64,000 bases of DNA from positions 62,001 through 126,000 of the forward strand of contig NZ_RKME01000005.1 in the NCBI RefSeq assembly GCF_003797825.1, in the 5' to 3' direction. The position numbers and the translations under genes are program-made. The stretch is from Gordonia sp. OPL2. Lineage in GTDB: Bacteria; Actinomycetota; Actinomycetes; Mycobacteriales; Mycobacteriaceae. Below are positions 26,765 through 35,560 of the stretch, in pieces; position 1 is the stretch's first letter; the number at the start of each line of letters is the position of its first letter. The notes under the pieces are model-generated. The model was not told where the DNA came from. It was given only the letters and a program-made list of their open reading frames with translations, and made no database searches.

Positions 26765-27520
26765 ATGAGAACTGTGGTGCTCGGGGCGAGCGGAGAGATC
26801 GGCGCGGCACTCGTCCGCCGCCTACGGGACAGCGGCATCGATGTGCTTGCAGCCCACCGGTCGACCGGCGTGGACGCCTACACCGGTGCGGGCCTCGAGG
26901 CCGCATTCGCCGGCGCCGACGTCGTGGTCGATTGCACCAACGTGACGACGACCAATGCCGCGAAGGCCATCGACTTCTTCGGCACCGTCGCGCGGAAGGT
27001 GAGTGCGGCCGCGGATGCCGCCGGCGTGGGGCGGGTGGTGTGCCTGTCCATCATCAACGCCGCCGATCCCGAGGTGAACGCGAAGTTCGGTTACTACCAG
27101 GGCAAGGCCGCGCAGGAACAGGCCTATCGCGATGCGTTGCCGGCCGAACGGCTGACCGTGGTGCGGTCGGCCCAGTGGTACGAACTCGCCCGGCAGATGA
27201 TGGGGTCGTTGAGGCTGGGTCCGGTCGCCGCGGTCCCGCACATGCGGTGCAGGCCGTTGTCGTCCGACGACGCGGCGGCCGCACTGGCCGACGCCGTGCG
27301 TCACCGGCCCGAGCACGACATCGAGGTCGCCGGGCCGGAGGTGCTCGACCTCGCCGACATCGGCAAGGCCATTGCGCGACGGGCAGGTTCGCCGAGGTGG
27401 GTTGTCGGCGTCCGGGTCGGCGGATCGGCGATCCGCGACGGCGGACTCGTTCCCGACGACCCGACGATCGTCACGACGACGACTCTGCAGCAGTGGCTGG
27501 ACGAGGAGTTCGCCGCATGA
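26765..27520 (+). CDS. NAD(P)-binding atypical SDR (NmrA-like)
   Basis: 251 residues. The Rossmann signature VVLGASGEIGAALVRRL is at residues 4-20, and VVDCTNVTTTNAAKAID and RVVCLSIINA follow. It has no YxxxK, as expected for NmrA/NAD(P)H-binding relatives. The GYYQGKAAQEQAY segment occupies the usual SDR active-site helix. GGAGATACGTGAC precedes ATG 26765. The stop overlaps the next gene (ATGA), so it is translated together with a CMD-family protein. The substrate is unknown. Confidence 0.85.
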   Translation: MRTVVLGASGEIGAALVRRLRDSGIDVLAAHRSTGVDAYTGAGLEAAFAGADVVVDCTNVTTTNAAKAIDFFGTVARKVSAAADAAGVGRVVCLSIINAADPEVNAKFGYYQGKAAQEQAYRDALPAERLTVVRSAQWYELARQMMGSLRLGPVAAVPHMRCRPLSSDDAAAALADAVRHRPEHDIEVAGPEVLDLADIGKAIARRAGSPRWVVGVRVGGSAIRDGGLVPDDPTIVTTTTLQQWLDEEFAA

Positions 27521-28002
27521 GCGCCACGCCGGAGACGCTTCCCGACACCCGGCGAATGTGGCTGCCACGCACGAATCCCGGTGTCTACAAGGCGCTCGTG
27601 GCGCTGCAGCGCGCGTCGTCGGAAGGCTTGTCCGTCGAACTCGCCGAGGTGATCCGTATTCGTGCCTCCCAGCTCAACGGCTGCGCATACTGCCTACACA
27701 TGCACATCTCGGATGCGCTGGCCGCCGGGATGGATCCGCTCGTGCTGGGGATGGTGTCGGTGTGGTCGGAGGCGCCACATCTGTTCTCCGAGCGTGAACG
27801 TGCCGCACTCGCGCTGACCGAGGCCGTCACGCGGCTCGGGGAGGAGGGTGTTCCCGACGACGTGTTCGACTCGGCCCGGGCGGTTTTCGACGAGGTCGAA
27901 CTCGGGCAGGTGGTGGCGTCGATCGTGATGATCAACGCCTGGAACCGGATCGCGGTGACCGGCCGTTATCCGGCCGGACTGGACGAGCGACAGCTGCGCT
28001 GA
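27517..28002 (+). CDS. Carboxymuconolactone decarboxylase/AhpD-family protein
   Basis: 161 residues. The AhpD-like redox motif CAYCLHMHISDALAAG (about residues 54-69) has the CxxC and following His. ERERAALALTEAVTRL and the C-terminal IVMINAWNRIAV match the CMD fold. Such proteins act as peroxidase partners or small decarboxylases. It is coupled by ATGA to the NAD(P)-binding gene, and both may respond to the divergent MocR regulator. Its exact role is unknown. Confidence 0.9.
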   Translation: MSATPETLPDTRRMWLPRTNPGVYKALVALQRASSEGLSVELAEVIRIRASQLNGCAYCLHMHISDALAAGMDPLVLGMVSVWSEAPHLFSERERAALALTEAVTRLGEEGVPDDVFDSARAVFDEVELGQVVASIVMINAWNRIAVTGRYPAGLDERQLR

Positions 28003-28038
28003 CCGGCGGGCGAAAAGTGCCCGGACCGGTTGTGCCCC

Positions 28039-28980
28039 TCAGAGTTTGCGGAGCCGGACGCGATTGATGGAGTGGTCGGCGTCCTTGCGCAACACGAGGG
28101 TCGCGCGCGGCCTGGTGGGCAGGATGTTCTCGTTCAGGTTGGGCAGGTTGATCGAGGTCCACAGGTCGCGCGCCGCGATCGTCGCCTGGTCGTCGGTGAG
28201 CGATGCGTAATAGTGGAAGTGGGATTCGGGATTGGCGAAGGCGGTGGTGCGCATCTTGAGGAATCTCGACACGTACCAGCGCTCGATGTCGGCCGTCTTG
28301 GCGTCGACGTAGATCGAGAAGTCGAACAGATCCGACACCATGAGCGTGGGACCCGTCTGGAGGACGTTCAGGCCCTCGAGAATGAGGATGTCGGGTTGAC
28401 GCACATAGTGTTTCACGTCCGGCACGATGTCGTAGGCGATGTGTGAGTAGACCGGAGCGGTGACCTCGCGCGCGCCCGACTTGACCTCGGTGACGAAGCG
28501 CAGCAGTGACCGGCGGTCGTAGGACTCGGGAAAACCCTTGCGGTGCATGATGCCTCGCCGCTCGAGCTCGGCGGTCGGCAGGAGGAACCCGTCCGTGGTG
28601 ACGAGGTCGACCTTGGGGTGTGACTCCCAACGTGCGAGCAGGGCGGCGAGCACGCGGGCGGTCGTCGACTTCCCGACCGCGACGCTGCCGGCGATACCGA
28701 TGACGAACGGCACCTGGCGACTCGTCTGCCGTTCGCCGAGGAACGTGGAGGTCGCCGCGAACAGTCGCTGGCGGGCGGCGATCTGGAGATGGATCAGACG
28801 CGACAGGGGGAGGTAGACGTCGGCGACCTCGTCGAGATCGACCTGCTCGCCGAGACCGACGAGCTGCTGCAGCTCTCTGTCGGTCAACACCATCGGCATC
28901 GATTCGCGCAGGTCACGCCACTGCCGACGATCGAGCTCCAGATACAGACTGGGATCGCGCCCGGTCGTGTCGCGTGCCAT
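28039..28980 (-). CDS. coaA: Type I pantothenate kinase
   Basis: 313 residues (Rv1092c has a similar length). It phosphorylates pantothenate in the first committed step of CoA synthesis. The P-loop [20 protein letters not shown] is at about residue 95. [37 protein letters not shown] and the inhibitory or CoA-site region ([21 protein letters not shown]) follow. ATG 28980 is 8 nt from a TAAGCT -10 (28989-28994, minus strand), suggesting a leaderless mRNA. It diverges from the DUF885 gene. Confidence 0.96.
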   Translation of the reverse strand: MARDTTGRDPSLYLELDRRQWRDLRESMPMVLTDRELQQLVGLGEQVDLDEVADVYLPLSRLIHLQIAARQRLFAATSTFLGERQTSRQVPFVIGIAGSVAVGKSTTARVLAALLARWESHPKVDLVTTDGFLLPTAELERRGIMHRKGFPESYDRRSLLRFVTEVKSGAREVTAPVYSHIAYDIVPDVKHYVRQPDILILEGLNVLQTGPTLMVSDLFDFSIYVDAKTADIERWYVSRFLKMRTTAFANPESHFHYYASLTDDQATIAARDLWTSINLPNLNENILPTRPRATLVLRKDADHSINRVRLRKL

Positions 28981-29032
28981 GGTCCTACAGCTTAGGGCGC
29001 ACGGATTCTCCGGTGATCGGTAGCCTTCGCTC

Positions 29033-30265
29033 ATGACTTCTGCTGCCACCTCGCCGGTGACCGAGTATCTGCGTCTCGGACTGGCGTTCGACCGTCTCGA
29101 AGAGGGGTTCGTCGACGCCTACACCGGCGATGCGAGTCTGCGCGCGGAGGTGATGAACGCCCCGTCCCCGGATCCCGCCGTGCTCGCCGACCGCGCTCGC
29201 GGATTGCGCCGCGACCTGCCCGGCGACCTCCCGGCCGCGCGGGCCGAGTTCATCGCCGCGCATCTGGCCGCACTCGAGTGCTCGGCACGCAGGTTCGCGG
29301 GGGAGGACATCGGCTTCGTCGACGAGGTCCGCGCCTACTTCGACGTCGACATCGCCCTGGGCGACGAGCAGCGCTATCGCGACGCCCATGCGGCGATGGC
29401 GGTCGGGCTCGAGGTCGCGGGTGCGGGCGACGAGCGGCTGACCGAGGCGTACGCCGCGTACAAACGTGCCGACGAGATCCCGGCGGACCGTGTCGACGAG
29501 TGTGTGCGTGCCTTCAGCGGGGCGTTGCGCGAGCGGGTCCGGTCCGCCTTTCCGCTGCCCGACAACGAGATCGTCGAGTTCGAGGTCGTCTCGGACAAGC
29601 CGTGGTCGGGCTTCAACTACTACCTGGGTGGGTACCGGTCGAGGGTGGCGATCAACACCGATCTGACGCAGTACATGTCGACTCTGCCGCATCTCATCGC
29701 GCACGAGGCCTACCCCGGGCATCACACCGAGCACTGCCGGAAAGAAGAGATCCTCGTCGGCGGGGGACAATTCGAGCAGACGATCTTCCTGGTGAACACG
29801 CCGCAGTGTCTGATGGCCGAAGGTCTCGCCGACCACGCGTTGCGTGCCGCGGTCGGCCCCGACTGGGGCCTGTGGGCGCAGGAGATCTACGCCGACCTCG
29901 GACTGCGCTTCGACGGGGAGCGGGCGCAGCGGATGTCGACGGCGTCGTCGGGCCTGCTGGGCGTGCGCCAGGACGCGGCACTGCTGCTGCACGATCGGCA
30001 TCTCGACGCCGATTCGGTCGCGTCGTTCCTGCAGCAGTGGCTGCTCGCGCCGCCCGAGCGGGCACGTCAGATGCTGCGCTTCCTGACCTCACCGCTGTGG
30101 CGTGCCTACATCTCGACCTACGTCGAGGGCTACCGGTTGCTCGACACCTGGCTCGACGAGGTCCCGGCGTCGGGTCGCCTCGCGCGATTCGGGCGATTGC
30201 TCGACGAACCCCTCACCCCGGCGCAGCTGAGAGCCGAACTCGGACCTTCGGGAGCCGGACCATAG
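29033..30265 (+). CDS. DUF885 family putative metallohydrolase
   Basis: 410 residues. The signature [19 protein letters not shown] (about residues 222-240) is a zinc-binding HExxxGHH motif, and [12 protein letters not shown] supplies a distal Glu. DUF885 proteins resemble M32/M3-type carboxypeptidases, but activity here is unproven. A TAGCCT -10 (29021-29026) is 6 nt before the ATG, so it is probably leaderless, back-to-back with coaA. The length is shorter than many DUF885 members (about 550), and no signal peptide is evident. Confidence 0.88.
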   Translation: MTSAATSPVTEYLRLGLAFDRLEEGFVDAYTGDASLRAEVMNAPSPDPAVLADRARGLRRDLPGDLPAARAEFIAAHLAALECSARRFAGEDIGFVDEVRAYFDVDIALGDEQRYRDAHAAMAVGLEVAGAGDERLTEAYAAYKRADEIPADRVDECVRAFSGALRERVRSAFPLPDNEIVEFEVVSDKPWSGFNYYLGGYRSRVAINTDLTQYMSTLPHLIAHEAYPGHHTEHCRKEEILVGGGQFEQTIFLVNTPQCLMAEGLADHALRAAVGPDWGLWAQEIYADLGLRFDGERAQRMSTASSGLLGVRQDAALLLHDRHLDADSVASFLQQWLLAPPERARQMLRFLTSPLWRAYISTYVEGYRLLDTWLDEVPASGRLARFGRLLDEPLTPAQLRAELGPSGAGP

Positions 30266-30276
30266 ACTTGTCTCCC

Positions 30277-31569
30277 ATGAGCCTGAATTCGATGTCCCTG
30301 GCCGAGCTCGATCCGGACGTGGCTGCGGCGATGAACGGTGAGCTGAGTCGTCAGCGCGACACGCTCGAGATGATCGCGTCGGAGAACTTCGTCCCCCGGG
30401 CGGTGCTGCAGGCGCAGGGCAGCGTGCTCACCAACAAGTACGCCGAGGGCTATCCGGGTCGGCGCTATTACGGCGGCTGTGAGTACGTCGACGTCGTCGA
30501 GGACATCGCACGCGACCGCGCCAAAGAGCTTTTCGGCGCCGACTTCGCCAACGTCCAGCCGCACTCCGGCGCCCAGGCCAATGCCGCCGTGCTGATGGCC
30601 CTGATGAGCCCGGGCGAGAAGATGCTCGGTCTCGACCTCGCACACGGCGGCCATCTCACGCACGGCATGCGGCTCAACTTCTCCGGCAAGCTCTACGAGA
30701 TCGAGTCGTACGGCGTGAGCAAGGAGGACTTCCGCGTCGACATGGACGAGGTGCGCAAGATCGCTCTCAGCGCCAAGCCGAAGGTCATCTGTGCCGGATG
30801 GTCGGCATATCCGCGCACCCTCGACTTCGAGGCGTTCCGCTCGATCGCCGACGAGGTCGGTGCGTACCTGTGGACCGACATGGCGCATTTCGCCGGTCTG
30901 GTGGCCGCAGACCTGCACCCCTCGCCCGTGCCCTACTCCGATGTCGTCTCCTCGACCGTGCACAAGACGCTGGGCGGGCCGCGTTCGGGTCTCATCCTCG
31001 CCAAGCAGGAGTGGGCCAAGAAGCTGAACTCCGCGGTGTTCCCGGGCCAGCAGGGCGGTCCGCTCATGCATGCGATCGCGGGGAAGGCGGTGGCCCTCAA
31101 GATCGCCGGCACCGACGAGTTCGCCGACCGGCAGCGGCGCACGCTGTCGGGCGCGAAGATCCTGGCCGAACGCCTGACCGGCGGTGACGTCGAGAAGGCA
31201 GGCATCTCGGTGCTCACCGGCGGCACCGACGTCCACCTCGTCCTCGTCGACCTGCGCAACAGCAGGCTCGACGGCCAGCAGGCCGAGGATCTGCTGCATC
31301 AGGTCGGCATCACCGTGAACCGCAACGCGGTGCCCTTCGATCCGCGGCCGCCGATGGTGACCTCCGGCCTGCGCATCGGGACACCCGCGCTGGCCACGAG
31401 GGGCTTCGGCGACGAGGAGTTCACCGAGGTGGCCGACATCATCGGCACCGCTCTGGCGGCCGGGGAGGCCGCCGACGTCTCCGAGCTGCGCGGCCGCGTG
31501 TCGCGCCTGGCCCTCGACTTCCCGCTCTACGACGGACTCGAGGAATGGGGCCTGATGAGTCGGGTCTGA
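30277..31569 (+). CDS. glyA: Serine hydroxymethyltransferase
   Basis: 430 residues. It interconverts serine and glycine with tetrahydrofolate. Visible motifs are [20 protein letters not shown] (about residue 28), [33 protein letters not shown] and the PLP lysine region [16 protein letters not shown] (about 225-240). TAGACT (30263-30268) is 8 nt upstream of ATG 30277, consistent with leaderless initiation. ATG 30292 is an alternative. It precedes desA2, as in Rv1093-Rv1094. Confidence 0.97.
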   Translation: MSLNSMSLAELDPDVAAAMNGELSRQRDTLEMIASENFVPRAVLQAQGSVLTNKYAEGYPGRRYYGGCEYVDVVEDIARDRAKELFGADFANVQPHSGAQANAAVLMALMSPGEKMLGLDLAHGGHLTHGMRLNFSGKLYEIESYGVSKEDFRVDMDEVRKIALSAKPKVICAGWSAYPRTLDFEAFRSIADEVGAYLWTDMAHFAGLVAADLHPSPVPYSDVVSSTVHKTLGGPRSGLILAKQEWAKKLNSAVFPGQQGGPLMHAIAGKAVALKIAGTDEFADRQRRTLSGAKILAERLTGGDVEKAGISVLTGGTDVHLVLVDLRNSRLDGQQAEDLLHQVGITVNRNAVPFDPRPPMVTSGLRIGTPALATRGFGDEEFTEVADIIGTALAAGEAADVSELRGRVSRLALDFPLYDGLEEWGLMSRV

Positions 31570-31627
31570 GACCCCGGCTCGAGAGAAATTGGCCACAGCG
31601 TCGCGCGAGTGCCTATCCTGTCTGACG

Positions 31628-32494
31628 ATGAACGCATTGACCGAGGACGAGTTGATCATCGCGCTGGAAAAGGCGCTACCCGAGATCGCCGAGGATCACC
31701 AGGCGGCGGCCCTTCCGTGGAACCCGCATGACTGGGTGCCGTGGGAATCCGGCCGCAACTTCGCCTTCCTGGGCGGTGAGGACTGGGATCCGTCGCAGGG
31801 GACCCTGTCCGACGAGGCGCGGGCCGGCACCCTGGCCCTGCTGCTCACCAAGGACAACCTGCCGTCGTACCACCGTGTGCTCGCCATTCACTTCCCGGCG
31901 TTCTCCGAATGGCGGCAGCTGGTCGGCGTCTGGACCGCCGAGGACAACCGCCACGCCATCGTGTTGCGCGACTTCCTCGTCGTGACCCGCGCGATCGATC
32001 CGGTCGACGCCGAGGAGCGCCGCCGCATTCACGTGACCGCCGGCTACCGGCAGACCACCGAGGGCGTCGCCGATCTGTCGCCCCTCGACGTGCTCGCGCT
32101 GATGGCGGTGCACGAGAACCAGAGCGTCGCGTTCACCGAGAGGCTCGCGTCCGCGGTCACCGACGACGTGTTCAAGCAGATCCTCACCAAGATCGCCCAC
32201 GACGACGCCGTCCAGGCCACGACGTTCGCCGCATTCCTCAATGCATCGCTGGTCGCCGATCCGGAGGGCACCGTTCTCGCCCTCGACCGTCGTCTCGCGA
32301 ACATCGAGCCGATCGGTGCCGACGTCGCCGACTTCGACGACGAGCGTGCACTGATCGCCGGGTACGAGAACGACGAGACCCGCACGGCGATCGCCGCGAC
32401 ACTGGTCGATCAGCTGAAGCTCGCCACCGTCCAGGGACTGGGTTCCGACGCCGAGGCCGCACGGCAGCGCGTTCTCGGTCTCGCCGGGGCATAG
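31628..32494 (+). CDS. desA2: Acyl-ACP desaturase-like protein DesA2
   Basis: 288 residues, a helical ferritin-like fold. The first iron motif is WTAEDNRHAIVLRDFL (E-x-x-H, about residue 105). The second region reads MAVHENQSVAFTERL and KIAHDDAVQATTFAAFL rather than the canonical D-E-x-R-H, so iron binding may be atypical, as discussed for mycobacterial DesA2. The family introduces double bonds into mycolic acid precursors. TATCCT (31614-31619) is 8 nt before the ATG. The following hairpin ends the transcript. Confidence 0.9.
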   Translation: MNALTEDELIIALEKALPEIAEDHQAAALPWNPHDWVPWESGRNFAFLGGEDWDPSQGTLSDEARAGTLALLLTKDNLPSYHRVLAIHFPAFSEWRQLVGVWTAEDNRHAIVLRDFLVVTRAIDPVDAEERRRIHVTAGYRQTTEGVADLSPLDVLALMAVHENQSVAFTERLASAVTDDVFKQILTKIAHDDAVQATTFAAFLNASLVADPEGTVLALDRRLANIEPIGADVADFDDERALIAGYENDETRTAIAATLVDQLKLATVQGLGSDAEAARQRVLGLAGA

Positions 32495-32541
32495 TCGCCG
32501 GGGACCTGAGAACGTCGCCTCGACGTAGCGCCGAGGCAATC

Positions 32542-32553
32542 TGCGTTAACGCA
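32542..32553. promoter_or_regulatory. 12-bp perfect palindrome after desA2
   Basis: TGCGTTAACGCA, 48 bp after the desA2 stop and just before the terminator. It could be a regulator site for the downstream phoAT-phoH2 unit or chance. Confidence 0.3.
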
Positions 32554-32560
32554 TAATTCA

Positions 32561-32605
32561 CGCCGACACACCCCTGCCTGGCAAGCCGCAGGGGTGTGTT
32601 CGGCG
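32561..32605 (+). terminator. desA2 terminator hairpin
   Basis: A long stem (32561-32577 with 32588-32605, one bulged base, loop of 10) lies directly before the phoAT promoter. It has no U tract. Confidence 0.85.
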
Positions 32606-32616
32606 TACGTTGACCA

Positions 32617-32796
32617 GTGACGGGCCGCGGGGAAGCGGTTCGTCCGGGAGGTTCGAATCGTGGTCTGCACCAGCATCGCGAGAGGACCGGCCCCGGTCCT
32701 CGTCCACCTCGGCTGACCAGCCGGGACGGGCAAGAACCAGCCGGTCGTCGCTACTGGTTTGTGCGGGAGCCGTACAAATGTAGGAGCCCTACGTGA
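32617..32796 (+). CDS. phoAT: PhoAT, small partner encoded upstream of phoH2
   Basis: 59 residues, [16 protein letters not shown] at the start and [16 protein letters not shown] at the end. The sequence is Arg/Gly/Pro-rich and basic. The stop overlaps the phoH2 GTG by 4 bp (GTGA). TACGTT (32606-32611) lies 5 nt before the GTG at 32617, immediately after a terminator, so the unit seems to have its own leaderless promoter. An in-frame TGA at 32611 makes 32617 the first possible start. In mycobacteria phoH2 is preceded by an overlapping small gene, phoAT, proposed to act as its antitoxin. A competing frame from TTG 32610 is also open but does not overlap phoH2 in this way. Confidence 0.72.
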   Translation: MTGRGEAVRPGGSNRGLHQHRERTGPGPRPPRLTSRDGQEPAGRRYWFVREPYKCRSPT

Positions 32797-34091
32797 CCAC
32801 ACGCACCTACGTCCTCGACACCTCCGTGCTGCTGTCCGATCCCTGGGCGGTTCTGCGCTTCGCCGAACATCACGTGGTTCTTCCGCTGGTGGTCATCGGC
32901 GAACTCGAGGGCAAACGTCACCACCACGAGCTCGGCTGGTTTGCTCGTGAGGCGTTGCGGATGCTCGACGATCTCCGACTCGCACACGGCCGACTCGACG
33001 TCCCGTTCCCGATCGGCGACGAGGGCGGCACGCTCCAGGTCGAGCTGAACCACACCGATCCCGCAGTCCTCCCGGCCGGCTTCCGCACCGAGACCAATGA
33101 CTCGCGGATCTTGGCCTGCGCGTTGAATCTTCGCGCCGAGGGCAAGGACGTCACCCTGGTGTCGAAGGACACCCCGCTCCGCGTGAAGGCGGGCGCTGTC
33201 GGGCTGGCCGCCGACGAGTACCACGCGCAGGACGTGGTGGTGTCCGGATGGTCGGGCATGACCGAGCTGGACGTGGACTCCGCGACGATCGACACCCTCT
33301 TCGCCGACGGTGTCGTCGACGTCGACGACGCGCGAGAACTCCCGTGTCACACCGGAATCCGGCTGCTGGGCCACTCGTCGAGTGCGCTCGGCCGGGTGAA
33401 CGAGGACAAACGGGTGCAACTGGTGCGCGGTGATCGTGAGGCCTTCGGCCTGCACGGGCGATCGGCCGAGCAGCGGGTCGCCCTCGACCTCCTGCTCGAT
33501 GACAGCGTGGGCATCGTCTCGCTCGGCGGCAAGGCGGGCACGGGCAAGTCGGCGCTGGCCCTGTGCGCGGGCCTCGAGGCCGTCTTGGAACGACGGACAC
33601 AACGCAAGGTGGTGGTGTTCCGGCCGCTGTACGCCGTCGGCGGTCAGCAACTCGGATATCTGCCCGGTAGCGAGGCCGACAAGATGGGGCCCTGGGCGCA
33701 GGCCGTCTTCGACACCCTCGAGGGGCTGGCCTCACCCGAGGTCATCGAGGAGGTGCTCAGCCGCGGCATGCTCGAGGTGTTGCCGCTGACCCACATCCGC
33801 GGTCGGTCACTGCACGACTCGTTCGTCATCGTCGACGAGGCGCAATCGCTGGAACGCAACGTGCTGCTCACGGTGTTGTCGAGGCTGGGTGCCGGGTCAC
33901 GGGTGGTGCTCACCCACGATGTCGCCCAGCGCGACAATCTGCGTGTCGGCCGGCACGACGGCGTGGCCGCGGTCATCGAGAAGCTGAAGGGGCATCCGCT
34001 CTTCGCGCACGTGACGTTGACGCGCAGTGAGCGGTCACCGATCGCCGCTCTGGTCACCGAGATGCTCGAGGAGTTCGCGCCGGGCGCGTGA
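32793..34091 (+). CDS. phoH2: PhoH2: PIN-domain RNase fused to PhoH RNA helicase/ATPase
   Basis: 432 residues. The N-terminal PIN domain begins [18 protein letters not shown] (catalytic Asp near residue 7) with [12 protein letters not shown] (about 100) and [14 protein letters not shown]. The PhoH domain starts near 205 ([20 protein letters not shown]), with Walker [14 protein letters not shown] (about 247) and Walker [12 protein letters not shown] (about 345). Mycobacterial PhoH2 couples RNA unwinding to cleavage and is linked to toxin-antitoxin behaviour. AGGAG precedes the GTG at 32793. It equals Rv1095. Confidence 0.95.
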   Translation: MTTRTYVLDTSVLLSDPWAVLRFAEHHVVLPLVVIGELEGKRHHHELGWFAREALRMLDDLRLAHGRLDVPFPIGDEGGTLQVELNHTDPAVLPAGFRTETNDSRILACALNLRAEGKDVTLVSKDTPLRVKAGAVGLAADEYHAQDVVVSGWSGMTELDVDSATIDTLFADGVVDVDDARELPCHTGIRLLGHSSSALGRVNEDKRVQLVRGDREAFGLHGRSAEQRVALDLLLDDSVGIVSLGGKAGTGKSALALCAGLEAVLERRTQRKVVVFRPLYAVGGQQLGYLPGSEADKMGPWAQAVFDTLEGLASPEVIEEVLSRGMLEVLPLTHIRGRSLHDSFVIVDEAQSLERNVLLTVLSRLGAGSRVVLTHDVAQRDNLRVGRHDGVAAVIEKLKGHPLFAHVTLTRSERSPIAALVTEMLEEFAPGA

Positions 34092-34103
34092 CGCCCGCGA
34101 AGC

Positions 34104-34180
34104 CGCCGACCGTGTCCAGAATGTCGCCGACCGTGCCCGAGTTGGGCACGATGGGCGAAAAACAGGGCACGGTCGGCGAT
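34104..34180. repeat. Second copy of the 21-bp intergenic repeat family
   Basis: CGCCGACCGTGTCCAGAATG starts at 34104 and a variant unit (CGCCGACCGTGCCC) at 34125. An inverted CGCCGACCGTGCCC arm covers about 34165-34178. It lies just after phoH2 and shares its core with 18571-18750. Confidence 0.65.
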
Positions 34181-34228
34181 GTGGGGGGCTCGCGTCCGGG
34201 GGCGACGTGCACGGACTCGGCCGAAAAA

Positions 34229-34271
34229 TGACGACGCTGCCGCACCGGTGATCGGTGCGGCAGCGTCGTCA
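34229..34271 (-). terminator. Intrinsic terminator of the 23-codon gene
   Basis: A perfect 19-bp stem (34229-34247 with 34253-34271, loop GTGAT) followed on the minus strand by TTTTT. It lies 11 bp beyond the stop of the small minus-strand gene. The T tract shows it is read from the minus strand. Confidence 0.85.
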
Positions 34272-34282
34272 GGTCTGAGCGG

Positions 34283-34354
34283 TCAGGACGAGCCGAGTGG
34301 GATTCCCGCAGCGATTGCCTCAGCGAGGGCCGCCCACAGTTCGAAGAAAGTCAT
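34283..34354 (-). CDS. 23-aa hydrophobic peptide with its own transcription signals
   Basis: MTFFELWAALAEAIAAGIPL plus GSS. GAAAGG lies 8 bp before the ATG at 34354. Further upstream on the minus strand a CTGCGAC -35-like element and TAATGT -10 (about 17-bp spacing) form a reasonable promoter, and a U-tailed hairpin follows the stop. It is amphipathic and could insert in a membrane. Known small peptides of mycolata, such as PorA/PorH porin subunits, are longer, and I recognise no homologue. It could be a membrane peptide, a toxin of a type I-like unit or a leader, so function is open. Confidence 0.6.
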   Translation of the reverse strand: MTFFELWAALAEAIAAGIPLGSS

Positions 34355-34542
34355 GTCTCTACCCTTTCGTAACAGGTGTTGTGATTTCGCCACCTGCGAC
34401 GAAACATTACTGGCGAGCCCTGTCGGTCGCAGTGCGGGACCCCGGTTCTGGGACGGGTGTGACGGAAGTCCCCGGTGACCCGATCTGTATTGCACCGTGA
34501 TCATCACGAGACTCGCTGCCCCTTGCGCAATGGCACACTGGT

Positions 34543-35550
34543 GTGGTGCTGAAGTTACTGATGAGGCGAATGAGGTTATTGGGACTTGTGGTGATCGCGG
34601 CAATGGCGGCGCTCGTCGGAGGTGCCGGAACCGCGCTCGCAGCTCCCGGGACGACGCCGAGCGCACCGCCGACGTCGGGGACCCCGGGTGGACTGACCAT
34701 CCCTAAGACGGGCATCACCCTGCTGGACTCGGTCCTGGAGACACTGGCCGGCAATCTCGGCGTGGGCGGGGGAGGAAGCTCCGAGGCCGATACCAGTCAG
34801 ATGATCGTCGTCACCGCGCCGAAGGCCAGTGACCAGACGGCCAGCCTCACTGCCTTCGAACGTGGTGCCGATCAGTCCTGGAAGCCGGTCATCGGTCCGA
34901 CGAAGGCCTTCCTCGGATCGCTCGGCATGGGCGAGCCCAAGGACAACGTCTACCGCACGCCGCAGGGCACGTTTGGCCTCGACCAGGCATTCGGCCGGGC
35001 CGCCAATCCCGGCACCAAGATGCCCTACAAGCAGGTGGACCGCCAGGACTGGTGGGACTCGAACATGAAGTCGCCGACCTACAACACCATGGTGCGCCAG
35101 GCGAAGAGCCCGGGTGGCGACAGCGAGAACCTCTACGACTCCGGGCCGGTGTACGACTACGCCGTCAACATCGCCCACAATCCGCAACGCACCCCGGGCA
35201 AGGCGTCGGCGATGTTCCTGCACGTGACCAACGGTCAGCCGACGATGGGCTGCGTGGCCATCGATCGGGACCTGATGCGCAAGATCCTCGTGTGGCTCGA
35301 CCCGGCCAAGCATCCGAAGATCGCGATCGGGGTCAACCAGGCGGGGCCGTCGTCCAGCGCGCCGTCGAGCACCTCACCATCCGGTTCGGCACCGAATTCG
35401 GCAGCACCGAATTCCACAGCACCCAATTCCACAGCACCGAACTCGACGGCACCCGCGGCGCCGGCCACCGAGGACAACGCCCTCACCGGGCTGCTCAGTC
35501 AGCTGGTGAACCTGGTGCCCGCGCTTCTGGGCGTCGAATCCGGGAGCTGA
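34543..35550 (+). CDS. Secreted L,D-transpeptidase-like (YkuD) protein with APNST repeat tail
   Basis: 335 residues. The signal peptide (about residues 10-33) ends ALA-AP. The catalytic region is AMFLHVTNGQPTMGCVAIDR (about residues 224-243), holding the His and Cys of the YkuD active site (H...x-GC). The C-terminal part has a tandem APNST tract (about 285-305) and ends with a hydrophobic helix. The enzyme would cross-link or modify peptidoglycan outside the membrane. GTG 34543 is used here. ATG 34561 gives a shorter, typical signal peptide. Confidence 0.85.
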   Translation: MVLKLLMRRMRLLGLVVIAAMAALVGGAGTALAAPGTTPSAPPTSGTPGGLTIPKTGITLLDSVLETLAGNLGVGGGGSSEADTSQMIVVTAPKASDQTASLTAFERGADQSWKPVIGPTKAFLGSLGMGEPKDNVYRTPQGTFGLDQAFGRAANPGTKMPYKQVDRQDWWDSNMKSPTYNTMVRQAKSPGGDSENLYDSGPVYDYAVNIAHNPQRTPGKASAMFLHVTNGQPTMGCVAIDRDLMRKILVWLDPAKHPKIAIGVNQAGPSSSAPSSTSPSGSAPNSAAPNSTAPNSTAPNSTAPAAPATEDNALTGLLSQLVNLVPALLGVESGS

Positions 35551-35560
35551 CGGGCTCGGA

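Noticed and set aside
32610..32789. Alternative 59-codon frame from TTG 32610 upstream of phoH2
   Set aside because: It ends in TAG before phoH2, without the GTGA overlap seen for the GTG 32617 frame, and is Ser/Arg low-complexity.
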